Shown here one piece after another: positions 52,173-60,121 of a DNA stretch of 64,000 nt. The notes below the pieces were generated by a model. The model was not told the DNA's origin. It searched no databases and worked only from the letters and a program-made list of their open reading frames with translations. The stretch comes from Fibrella aquatilis (lineage in GTDB: Bacteria; Bacteroidota; Bacteroidia; Cytophagales; Spirosomataceae). The stretch spans positions 124,001 to 188,000 of the forward strand of contig NZ_JAFMYU010000008.1 of assembly GCF_017353255.1 (NCBI RefSeq), given 5' to 3'. The position numbers and the translations under genes were made by a program. Position 1 is the stretch's first letter. Every line of letters begins with the position of its first letter.

Positions 52173-52832
52173 ATGCCTCCCTTTCCCCTCGACACCGTCC
52201 TTGCCGCTATTGAACCGGCTATTGCGCCTTACCCCAAAGCGGCCATGTTCGATTTGTTTGAGCGGGGGTACAACAGCCTGTTTGAGCAGCTTATTTCGTG
52301 TATCATCTCCATCCGCACCCTCGACGAAACCACCATTCCCGTCTCGTTGCGGCTGTTTGACGTGGCCCGTACGCCCGCTGAACTCGCCGCACTCTCGCCC
52401 GAAGAACTGACGCCACTGCTTTACGGCACCTCGTACCCGGAGCAGAAAGCGCAGACCATGATTGGCATTGCCCAGCGTATCATGACTGAATTTGGCGGTG
52501 AGCTTCCCGCCGATTTCGATGTGCTGACGTCGTTGAAAGGGGTAGGGCCGAAGTGCGCCAATCTCGCCCTGGGTGTGGCAACGGGGCAGGCGGCCATTAG
52601 TGTCGATATTCACGTGCACCGCGTAACGAACCGCTGGGGGTTTGTTCACACCAAAACACCCGAACAAACCCTAGCCGTGCTAGAAAAGCAGGTTCCCGTG
52701 GCGCAGTGGATCAACATCAACCGGTTGCTGATGCCCTTCGGCAAACACATCTGCACGGGTCCATTACCACACTGTTCTACCTGCCCCGTGTTGGCCTACT
52801 GTGCTCAAGTAGGCGTGGAGCGGCATCAGTGA
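52173..52832 (+). CDS. nth: Endonuclease III-like DNA glycosylase
   Basis: A 219-residue helix-hairpin-helix glycosylase for oxidised pyrimidines with lyase activity. The HhH motif LKGVGPKCANLAL contains the catalytic Lys, and the catalytic Asp is in SVDIHVHRV. The iron-sulfur cluster pattern Cys-x6-Cys-x2-Cys-x5-Cys is intact at the C-terminus (CTGPLPHCSTCPVLAYC). The N-terminal region reads ISIRTLDETTIPVSLRLF where typical Nth has SAQATD, marking a divergent subgroup. Start and stop are bracketed by two heptamer repeats; the TGA lies inside HIR-11. Confidence 0.93.
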   Translation: MPPFPLDTVLAAIEPAIAPYPKAAMFDLFERGYNSLFEQLISCIISIRTLDETTIPVSLRLFDVARTPAELAALSPEELTPLLYGTSYPEQKAQTMIGIAQRIMTEFGGELPADFDVLTSLKGVGPKCANLALGVATGQAAISVDIHVHRVTNRWGFVHTKTPEQTLAVLEKQVPVAQWININRLLMPFGKHICTGPLPHCSTCPVLAYCAQVGVERHQ

Positions 52833-52902
52833 TTTACGACTTACGAGCGGTCCGCCGCAGCGGCGGACCGCTCGTAAGTCGTAAATCACTACGCGTCGTA
52901 AA
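52828..52902. repeat. Heptamer-phased inverted repeat HIR-11 (nth / J-protein)
   Basis: A perfect 30-bp stem (52828-52857 with 52861-52890) and only a 3-nt loop. Heptamers are GATTTAC and GACTTAC; the core is GAGCGGTCCGCCG. The word GTCGTAAAT repeats once more just downstream (52894-52902). The nth stop is inside the left arm. A hairpin this long with a 3-nt loop is prone to cruciform extrusion. Confidence 0.97.
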
Positions 52903-52911
52903 TTTGTACGC

Positions 52912-54048
52912 ATGAGCAAACAGCTAGAGCAGCAGGTGGTGCGAATTGCAACGAACACGGCCGTTCCGCTGTCGAAGCAGCAAAAAGCGTTTAACCGCTA
53001 CACCAAACGCATTGCTGAACAGGAGAAACTGATTGCCGAACTCCGCGCCGCCATTGACAAAGGCCGTCAGCGTATCCAGGCCGATTTACTGCCGCTCCGC
53101 AAACAGTTCGATCAACTGCGGGCCGATATGGTGCGGCTGTTCGACCGGATGAACACCCACCATATGTTCACCAAGCCCGAACGCAAAAAACTCACGTACC
53201 TGATCACCGACATCTCGTATGAACTGATTCAGAAGGGCCACGAAGACCTTACCGAAATTCATGACCGCTATGACGAAGGTGGCTTTGAAGCGGCCATGGC
53301 CGAGGCCGAAGAGCAGGATGCCGCCTCGATGCGGATCATGGCCGAAATGATGTTCGGTATTCAATTCGACCCGGCGGTGGATCTGAGCGACCCCGAAAAA
53401 CTGCGTGAATACATCGGCGAACAATTGCATCAGCGGGCCGAAGTCGATGCGCAGCGCCAACAGGAAGCCGAAGCCAAACGGGCCAGTAAACCCAAAACGG
53501 AAAAGCAACAAGCCCGCGAAGCCAAAAAACAGGCCGAGGCACTCAACGTGACCAAAGCCGTACGGGCGTTGTATATGGACTTAGTGAAGGCGTTTCACCC
53601 CGACCGCGAACCCGACGAGGCCGAAAAATCCCGCAAAACGGGCATCATTCAGCGGGTGACGGAAGCTTACGAAAAAAGCGACCTCATGGGCCTATTCCGG
53701 CTGCAACTGGAATTCGAACGCATCGATCAGGCGCACCTGGAAAAACTCGCCGACAACCAGCTGTTGTATTATAACAAGATCCTGAAACAGCAGGCCGATG
53801 AACTGGACGCGCAGTTGTTCCAGATCCAGAATGAACTGCGGGCCATCACGGGTGGGGGTATGTTTGGGTTCAGCACCGCCGTGGGCCTCGACTATGCCAT
53901 TAACAACGACGTCAAGGCCATCAAAGCCGATATCAAAACGTTGAAAAGCGACCTAAAATCCCTGACCGACCCTTCCATTATGAAGGCTTGGCTAAAGACG
54001 TTCCGCATTCCCAAAGACACCGGATCCGGGCCAATGGGGGTGTTTTAG
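52912..54048 (+). CDS. Coiled-coil protein with a J-domain-like module
   Basis: A 378-residue cytoplasmic, strongly helical protein. Residues 25-75 and 180-215 are coiled-coil-like, and 130-170 is acidic. A J-domain-like module lies at about 215-270: LYMDLVKAFHPDREPD with the essential His-Pro-Asp at 229-231, then IIQRVTEAYEKSDLMGLFRLQ. J-domains stimulate the ATPase of Hsp70 partners and bring in clients. The C-terminus (GGGMFGFSTAVGL) includes a Gly-rich turn. It is a co-chaperone candidate without recognised client domain. A TAAATTTG box 5 nt before the ATG could serve as a leaderless promoter. Confidence 0.8.
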   Translation: MSKQLEQQVVRIATNTAVPLSKQQKAFNRYTKRIAEQEKLIAELRAAIDKGRQRIQADLLPLRKQFDQLRADMVRLFDRMNTHHMFTKPERKKLTYLITDISYELIQKGHEDLTEIHDRYDEGGFEAAMAEAEEQDAASMRIMAEMMFGIQFDPAVDLSDPEKLREYIGEQLHQRAEVDAQRQQEAEAKRASKPKTEKQQAREAKKQAEALNVTKAVRALYMDLVKAFHPDREPDEAEKSRKTGIIQRVTEAYEKSDLMGLFRLQLEFERIDQAHLEKLADNQLLYYNKILKQQADELDAQLFQIQNELRAITGGGMFGFSTAVGLDYAINNDVKAIKADIKTLKSDLKSLTDPSIMKAWLKTFRIPKDTGSGPMGVF

Positions 54049-54050
54049 GA

Positions 54051-54138
54051 GAGGGGTTGGCGGTTCGTAGTTAGTAGCTTGTGGTTGCTGTCGCGCGACA
54101 GCAACCACAAGCTACTAACTACAAACTGCCAACCCCTC
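54051..54138. repeat. Heptamer-phased inverted repeat HIR-12 (J-protein / receptor)
   Basis: A 44-bp stem with two mismatches and no loop at all (54051-54094 with 54095-54138). The centre is TGTCGCGCGACA, and GCTGTCGC fits the GCTGNCGC core. The heptamers are GGGTTGG, CGGTTCG, TAGTTAG, TAGCTTG, TGGTTGC. It begins 2 nt after the J-protein stop. Confidence 0.96.
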
Positions 54139-54211
54139 CCCCCTAAGCAGACCGTTCCGTCGGTTTTTCTACAGGTCGTCAACTTGGTTGTCCATCAGGC
54201 ATGATACGCCT

Positions 54212-54219
54212 TACATTTG
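54212..54219 (+). promoter_or_regulatory. Candidate -7 box (TACATTTG) for the outer-membrane receptor
   Basis: TACATTTG matches TAnnTTTG, with GTTG about 21 nt upstream. It would give a leader of about 95 nt before the ATG at 54320. Confidence 0.5.
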
Positions 54220-54319
54220 TTGTTGGCTATATTACATGCAACAGTGAAGACATTTTGTCGTCTCTTTAGTTGTGTGATTATTAATTCGTTGCACTTACTC
54301 AGCGATACAACCTACATTC

Positions 54320-57148
54320 ATGAAAAAGAGATTACTTGTTGCCTTGCTTGGCGTGTGTTTCCTTGCCGGTCACTCCCAAGACGCTCAGGCACAAACACCA
54401 GCCCTTCCGGGTGGTAACCCGCCGTCTGCTCCTTCATCACCCACCAGTAGTACGGCAGTTCCCCCCGTCATCGACACGACGGTGGTCGATAGCACAAAAC
54501 AGGTGCCAACAATAGCCAGCCCGGCTAGCGGTACCGAAACGCCCGCCAGCGCAACACCTGCCACAGGGATGCCTGCCACGGGAACACCGCCAATGGGGCA
54601 GGGGCAACCCTCACCAGCCAACCAGACTACGGGTGGGGCCGAAGATATTCCGCGTGGCAATGGGAAAATCACTGGTGTTGTTATAGACTCGCTGACCAAT
54701 AAGCCCGTTGAATTTGCCTCGGTGGCGCTGATCAACACCCAGACCAACCGCCCGGTAGACGGGGCCGTTTGCGACGCACAGGGCAAGTTCAGCATGAACC
54801 GGGTGCTGACCGGAACATTCCGACTGTTGGTATCATTTGTTGGCTACCGCAACCAGATAATTCCCCGCGTTACGGTCGAGGCCAGGGGTAATAATGTGAA
54901 CCTGGGCACCATTCTGCTGGCCCCCGAAGTGCGCAACCTGAAAGAGGTGACCGTGGTAGGGCAGCAGGCTATGGTGGAAGAAAAAGTGGACCGCCTGGTC
55001 TACAACGCCGAAAAAGACCTGACGGCTAAAGGCGGCGATGCTACCGACGTGATGCGTAAAGTGCCCATGCTCTCCGTGGACTTGGACGGCAACGTAAGCC
55101 TGCGCGGCAGCAGCAACGTGCGGGTGTTGATCAACAACAAGCCCAGCACTATTGTAGCCAGTAGTGTAGCCGACGCCCTCAAGCAGATTCCCGCCGATAT
55201 GATTAAAACGGTGGAAGTGATTACCAGCCCCTCGGCCAAGTATGATGCCGAAGGTTCGGCCGGTATTATCAATATCGTGACCAAGAAAAACACCTTGCAG
55301 GGCCTTACGCTCAATCTTGATTCGGGGGTGGGCAACCGGGGGGCTAACCTGGGTGTGCAGGGTAATTTGCGGACCGGTAAAATGGGTTTCTCGCTCAACG
55401 GCTTCGGTCGGGCCAATTATAACGTGGTTGGTGACTTTGAGAACCGCCAGACCGCCGGTACCGTATTGACCACCCAGCGGGCCAACACCCACAACAACGG
55501 CCTGTTTGGGCAGTACCAGTTAGGCTGGGATTATGACATTAACAAAACCACGTCGCTCACCACCAGCATCCGCTACGGTGCCCGCAACCAGTATAATTAC
55601 CAGGATAAGCTGACGACCACCTCCTACCTGCCCACCACCACCCAGATTGGGGTGCGCGACGTAGACGTGAAAGATTTGTCAGGCACGTTTGATGCCAACG
55701 TCGATTTTACGAAGACCTACAAACCGCAGCAGGAGTTGAGCATCCTGACGTTATTTAGCCAGAATAACCGGACCAACAACTTCATTGCCAGCATCTACGA
55801 CAGTCCCTCGGCCTTGAGTATCCTGAGCCGCGAGCGGAATGACAACAACAGCCGCAACCAGGAAACCACGTTTCAACTGGACTACCAGACGCCCATAAAA
55901 ACCAACCAACTGCTGGAAACGGGCGCTAAAGGCATTTTCCGGCAGGTAAACAGCGACTACACGTACCTGATTGCTCCCGGCGATAACGGCGCTTTTAGCA
56001 CCAACCCCGCCCGCAAGCCCAACGGCCTCGATTACAACCAGAACGTGGCGGCTGGCTACCTGTCATACACCTATTCGGCTAAGAGCAAGTTTACCGTGAA
56101 GGCTGGTGCCCGTTACGAATACACGTTCATCGACGCCCGCTTCCTGAGCGCTACCGGCGATGCGCTGACCTCGAACGTAGCCAGCATCCCCAGCTACGGT
56201 AATCTGGTGCCAAGTATCAACCTGTCGAAGAGCCTGAAGGGGGGTAAGACCATCAAACTGGCCTACAACCGTCGCCTGCAACGTCCTGGTATACAGTTTC
56301 TTAACCCGAACGTAAACGCCGCTAACCCGCAGAACATTACGGTGGGCAATCCGCTGCTTCGTGCTGAGCTGACCGATAATTTCGAGTTTAGCACCAGCAC
56401 CTACGTCAAGCAGGTATACATCAACGGGTCGTTGTTTGCCCGGTTGACGAATAACTCGATTTCGACGGTACGCGACACCGTGCAACTGTCATTTGATCCC
56501 ACCAATCCGGTTTTGCAACGGGTACTGCAAACGTCGTATGCCAATATTGGGCAGGAAAACGCGTACGGTATTAACCTTTTCGGCAACGCCACATTGTTTT
56601 CGAAATTGCAACTCGGCGGCGGCGGCGACGTGTATTATGCCGTGTTGAGCAACAACAGCCCCAACCCGGCTTTGCAGGCCCGCAACACGGGCGTGGTAGT
56701 TACGGGGCGCCTGTTTGCTTCGTACCAGATGAAGAAAGGCTGGGGTATTCAGGGCTTTGGTTTTGCCCGGGGCAGGCAAATTCAGCTCCAGGGCTACCAG
56801 GGCAGCTTTGCCTTCTACAGCCTGGGTATCCGCAAAGAGTTTGCTGAAAAGCGCGGCAGCTTTGGGGTAGCCGCCGAGAACTTCTTCAACCACCCCTTCA
56901 CGATACGGTCAGAGTCAAGTTCGCCGGTGTTCTCGCAGATGCAGGTGCAGAACCTGTATAATGCGGGTGTGCGGGCCACGTTCAGCTACCGTTTTGGTAA
57001 AATGAGCTTCGATGGCGGCGGCTTCGGCAAACGCAAGAAATCGGTGAACAATGACGACGTGAAAGACGGCGATAATGGCGGCAACGGTGGTCAACAACCC
57101 GCCGCCCCCGCTGCACCCGCTGGTGGTGGCGGTCGTGGGCCGAGATAA
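54320..57148 (+). CDS. TonB-dependent receptor-like outer membrane beta-barrel protein
   Basis: A 942-residue receptor with signal peptide (MKKRLLVALLGVCFLAGHSQDAQA), a Pro/Thr/Ser-rich low-complexity segment (about 25-110), a carboxypeptidase-regulatory-like domain (GKITGVVIDSLTNKPVEFAS onward, about 113-200), a plug (LKEVTVVGQ, DATDVMRKVPMLSVDLDG, then YDAEGSAGIINIVTK) and a large barrel of the OMP_b-brl_3 type. It ends in an Asp/Gly/Pro-rich tail after FGKRKKS. This family, common in Bacteroidota, is TonB-linked but usually without a SusD partner; the ligand is unknown. The low-complexity N-terminus probably extends into the periplasm. Confidence 0.9.
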   Translation: MKKRLLVALLGVCFLAGHSQDAQAQTPALPGGNPPSAPSSPTSSTAVPPVIDTTVVDSTKQVPTIASPASGTETPASATPATGMPATGTPPMGQGQPSPANQTTGGAEDIPRGNGKITGVVIDSLTNKPVEFASVALINTQTNRPVDGAVCDAQGKFSMNRVLTGTFRLLVSFVGYRNQIIPRVTVEARGNNVNLGTILLAPEVRNLKEVTVVGQQAMVEEKVDRLVYNAEKDLTAKGGDATDVMRKVPMLSVDLDGNVSLRGSSNVRVLINNKPSTIVASSVADALKQIPADMIKTVEVITSPSAKYDAEGSAGIINIVTKKNTLQGLTLNLDSGVGNRGANLGVQGNLRTGKMGFSLNGFGRANYNVVGDFENRQTAGTVLTTQRANTHNNGLFGQYQLGWDYDINKTTSLTTSIRYGARNQYNYQDKLTTTSYLPTTTQIGVRDVDVKDLSGTFDANVDFTKTYKPQQELSILTLFSQNNRTNNFIASIYDSPSALSILSRERNDNNSRNQETTFQLDYQTPIKTNQLLETGAKGIFRQVNSDYTYLIAPGDNGAFSTNPARKPNGLDYNQNVAAGYLSYTYSAKSKFTVKAGARYEYTFIDARFLSATGDALTSNVASIPSYGNLVPSINLSKSLKGGKTIKLAYNRRLQRPGIQFLNPNVNAANPQNITVGNPLLRAELTDNFEFSTSTYVKQVYINGSLFARLTNNSISTVRDTVQLSFDPTNPVLQRVLQTSYANIGQENAYGINLFGNATLFSKLQLGGGGDVYYAVLSNNSPNPALQARNTGVVVTGRLFASYQMKKGWGIQGFGFARGRQIQLQGYQGSFAFYSLGIRKEFAEKRGSFGVAAENFFNHPFTIRSESSSPVFSQMQVQNLYNAGVRATFSYRFGKMSFDGGGFGKRKKSVNNDDVKDGDNGGNGGQQPAAPAAPAGGGGRGPR

Positions 57149-57163
57149 GGTTTTTCCTTATCT
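57143..57163 (+). other. Small hairpin between receptor and ATP-grasp gene
   Basis: AGATAAGG (57143-57150) pairs with CCTTATCT (57156-57163) around a 5-T loop. The receptor stop TAA lies inside it and the next ATG is 9 nt on. No T-run follows, so a full terminator is unlikely; partial termination or RNA protection is possible. Confidence 0.4.
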
Positions 57164-57171
57164 TGTTACCC

Positions 57172-58656
57172 ATGAAGCAGTCGCAATCCCTCAACGGCCA
57201 AAAGCAGTCTCAGAGCCAGCATCCCCGCAAATTCTCGTTTGCCAGTTATAAGGCCGATAATTTCTTCGACGAAATGTTTGGGGCCGATGGGCAGGTGCGT
57301 GCAGGGTATGTGCCCTTCCGGCAGCGCGTGGAGCAACTCACCCGCGACGAAATGCTGAGCCGCCAACAGGCTGCCGAGCGTACGCTGATGAGCATGGGCA
57401 TCACCTTCAACGTGTATTCGGAAGGGGAGGGGACTGAGCGGATTATGCCTATCGATATCATCCCGCGCATCATCGAAGCGGCCGAATGGCACCAGATGGA
57501 GCAGGGGTTAGTGCAGCGGATCAAGGCGCTGAATATGTTTATCCACGATGTCTACAACGACCAGAAGATCCTGAGCGACGGCGTCGTGCCACGTGATTTG
57601 ATCGAGTCGAGCAAGTGTTTTCTGGAGCCTTGTTTGGGGGTACGACCACCCAAAGACATTTGGTGTCATATCACCGGCACTGACCTGATCCGGGGCGACG
57701 ACGGGCAGTATATGGTGCTGGAAGACAACCTGCGCTGCCCGTCGGGGGTGTCATATATGCTGGAGAACAGAGAGTTAACCAAGCAGACTTTTCCCGAAGT
57801 GCTGGCCTACACGGGCGTGCGGCCCGTGAGCGACTACCCCACACGGTTGCTGCAAATGCTGCAACACATTGCCGACCGCCCCGACCCTACGGTGGTGGTG
57901 CTCACGCCAGGAATTTACAATTCGGCCTATTTCGAGCACTCGTACCTGGCGCAGCAAATGGGCGTCGACCTGGTAGATGCCCGCGACCTGGTGGTGTCGG
58001 GTGGGTACGTGAAAATGCGTACGACCAAAGGCTTCCGCATCGTCGACGTGATCTACCGCCGCATTGACGATACGTTTCTGGACCCCCAGACCTTTAATCC
58101 TGATTCGCTCATTGGCGTGCCGGGCATTTTCGAGGTGTTCAAAAAAGGCCGCGTCGCCCTGGCCAACGCCCCCGGCACCGGCGTAGCCGACGACAAGGTG
58201 GTGTATGCCTACGTACCCCGTATCATCGAGTATTATTTGCACGAAAAACCCCTGATTCAGAACGTGCGCACCTACATCTGCGGCGAAGACGACGACCGGC
58301 AGTACGTGCTCGACAACATTGCCGAACTAGTGGTGAAAGAGGCTAATGAGGCGGGTGGCTACGGAATGCTCATTGGACCGAAAGCCACCAAAAAAGACCA
58401 CGACTTATTTCGCAAAAAGATTCAGGATAACCCCCGCAACTACATCGCGCAGCCCACAATCTCGCTTTCGCGGGTGCCCTGCCTCATCGATGGCCACGCC
58501 GAAGGCCGCCACGTAGACCTGCGTCCCTACATCCTATACGGCGAACAGATTAACGTAATCCCCGGCGGCCTCACCCGTGTAGCCATGCGTAAAGGCTCTT
58601 TGGTCGTCAACTCCTCGCAAGGCGGCGGCGGCAAGGACACGTGGGTGCTGTATTGA
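57172..58656 (+). CDS. Circularly permuted ATP-grasp protein (DUF404/DUF407 type)
   Basis: A 494-residue protein of the circularly permuted ATP-grasp family. Marks are FDEMFGADGQVRAGYVPF, RIKALNMFIHDVYNDQKIL, DGQYMVLEDNLRCPSGVSYML and GGLTRVAMRKGSLVVNSSQGG at the C-terminus. Such proteins probably make an amide or peptide bond using ATP. They usually sit in a cluster with an alpha-E helical protein and a transglutaminase-like protein; none is present here, since the next gene is a convergent kinase. The ATG at 57172 is preferred over a non-ATG alternative three codons earlier. It begins 23 nt after the receptor stop. Confidence 0.9.
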   Translation: MKQSQSLNGQKQSQSQHPRKFSFASYKADNFFDEMFGADGQVRAGYVPFRQRVEQLTRDEMLSRQQAAERTLMSMGITFNVYSEGEGTERIMPIDIIPRIIEAAEWHQMEQGLVQRIKALNMFIHDVYNDQKILSDGVVPRDLIESSKCFLEPCLGVRPPKDIWCHITGTDLIRGDDGQYMVLEDNLRCPSGVSYMLENRELTKQTFPEVLAYTGVRPVSDYPTRLLQMLQHIADRPDPTVVVLTPGIYNSAYFEHSYLAQQMGVDLVDARDLVVSGGYVKMRTTKGFRIVDVIYRRIDDTFLDPQTFNPDSLIGVPGIFEVFKKGRVALANAPGTGVADDKVVYAYVPRIIEYYLHEKPLIQNVRTYICGEDDDRQYVLDNIAELVVKEANEAGGYGMLIGPKATKKDHDLFRKKIQDNPRNYIAQPTISLSRVPCLIDGHAEGRHVDLRPYILYGEQINVIPGGLTRVAMRKGSLVVNSSQGGGGKDTWVLY

Positions 58657-58668
58657 CGTAGAGGACAC

Positions 58669-60111
58669 TCAGACTAAGGGCAGCGAAATACAAAACTCAC
58701 TGAACTCACCTGCCACCGAGTTTACGGCAAGGGTGCCGTTGTGGCCTTTGGTCACGATGTCGTAGCTCAGCGACAGGCCCAGTCCGGTGCCCTCGCCGGT
58801 GGGTTTGGTGGTGTAGAAAGGCTGGAAGATTTTGGCTTTCACCGCATCATCCATACCTGTGCCGTTGTCATGGATGCGAACCTCAAGTGCTTTGTTGGTC
58901 TGGGTGGTGCTGACCGTAATGATGGGCTGGTAGCTGGCCGGGGCTGTTTTTTGCTTTTCCTGCACCGCATAAAAAGCATTATGATACAGATTCAGCAGCA
59001 CCCGGCCAATATCCTGCGGAACAACGTGGATGGGTAGTAACCCAGGGTCGAGATGCTGAACAAGCTGACAGGAAAAACTATGATGGCGTAGCCGCTGACC
59101 GTGATACGCTAGGTGCAAATATTCGTCGGCCAGTTTGTTAAGGTCGGTGGCCTGCCTATCGCCGGTGCTCACGTTGGCGTGTTCAAGCATGCCCTTAATG
59201 ATGGCCGACGCCCGCCCGCCGTGATGGGCGATTTTTTTGAGGTTTTGTTTTAAATCACCCAGCAGTTCCACCTCCAGGTTGTGGTCGCGGGCGGGTCGCT
59301 GCTGCTCATCTTCCAGTTCAGCAACCAGTTCGGCCGATATGTCAGAGAAGTTGGTGACAAAGTTGAGTGGGTTCTGAATCTCGTGGGCAATACCAGCGGT
59401 TAGCTCCCCCAGTGAGGCAAGTTTTTCACGCTGAATCAACTGATTTTGCGTAGCCTTCAACTCAAGCAACGACCGTTTCAGGTCTTCTTCCTGGCGCGTA
59501 TTTTCCGATTTAAAGTAGTAAACGTTCAGGAAAAGTATCGAGAACATGAAAAAGTGATTGAGGTAATACAGGTTTTCGCCGTTGGGCATGACCCACAGTG
59601 GCTTCAGCACCGTGAAGGAGTACTTGCACAGAAAGAAGCAGATCAGGTGTAGCAGGAACAGCAGAAAAACGGTCGAGAATTGCCGAAAGAACAGCATAGG
59701 CAGCACCCCGGCCGTAACAAGGAGGTATTCGGCGGCATCGACTTCGCCGTGCGAAATAGACGAGTAGGAGTAGTTGATCAGGTTGAAGATCACGAAGAAA
59801 TAGCAGGCCGCCGTGTACCTCCGGTAATGGTTGAGCACTACCGGCCCGCACGACAAAATACTGGCGGGTACACACTCCCAGAAGGTGACGCGGTGCGGTT
59901 CATCGGTGTAGCAGAGCACAAAGCCCAGATATACCAGCGCAGGCACCACGCTAATGCCATTCACCAGCCGGGTGCGTTTACGTAGCCAGCCATCCATCGG
60001 GTCGACCACGCCGATGTTGATTACCCAGGACCAGGCCTTTAGGATGGCTGCCAGCGGCAACGCTAAATACGCCTTATACGATGAACGGGCTGTAGCAACA
60101 GATGCCTGCAT
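58669..60111 (-). CDS. Membrane sensor histidine kinase with His-kinase/HATPase core
   Basis: A 480-residue kinase. Six or so membrane segments lie at about 15-34, 52-68, 80-94, 102-118, 128-165 and 183-200, with no large periplasmic domain. A coiled linker follows. The H-box GIAHEIQNPLNFVTN puts His243 as phospho-acceptor. The ATPase core shows LLNLYHNAFYAVQ, DNGTGMDDAV and GEGTGLGLSLSYD. No response regulator is nearby. The gene starts (ATG at 60111) 10 nt after the stop of a FAD oxidoreductase on the same strand, as the third gene of that operon. It is convergent with the ATP-grasp gene, with 12 nt between stops. Confidence 0.92.
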   Translation of the reverse strand: MQASVATARSSYKAYLALPLAAILKAWSWVINIGVVDPMDGWLRKRTRLVNGISVVPALVYLGFVLCYTDEPHRVTFWECVPASILSCGPVVLNHYRRYTAACYFFVIFNLINYSYSSISHGEVDAAEYLLVTAGVLPMLFFRQFSTVFLLFLLHLICFFLCKYSFTVLKPLWVMPNGENLYYLNHFFMFSILFLNVYYFKSENTRQEEDLKRSLLELKATQNQLIQREKLASLGELTAGIAHEIQNPLNFVTNFSDISAELVAELEDEQQRPARDHNLEVELLGDLKQNLKKIAHHGGRASAIIKGMLEHANVSTGDRQATDLNKLADEYLHLAYHGQRLRHHSFSCQLVQHLDPGLLPIHVVPQDIGRVLLNLYHNAFYAVQEKQKTAPASYQPIITVSTTQTNKALEVRIHDNGTGMDDAVKAKIFQPFYTTKPTGEGTGLGLSLSYDIVTKGHNGTLAVNSVAGEFSEFCISLPLV

Positions 60112-60121
60112 GGGAGTCGAA

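Noticed and set aside
4466-54138. Heptamer hairpins considered as CRISPR arrays or ordinary terminators
   Set aside because: Word length is seven, there are no spacers and no cas genes, and no T-run follows the stems; real terminators in the window look quite different.
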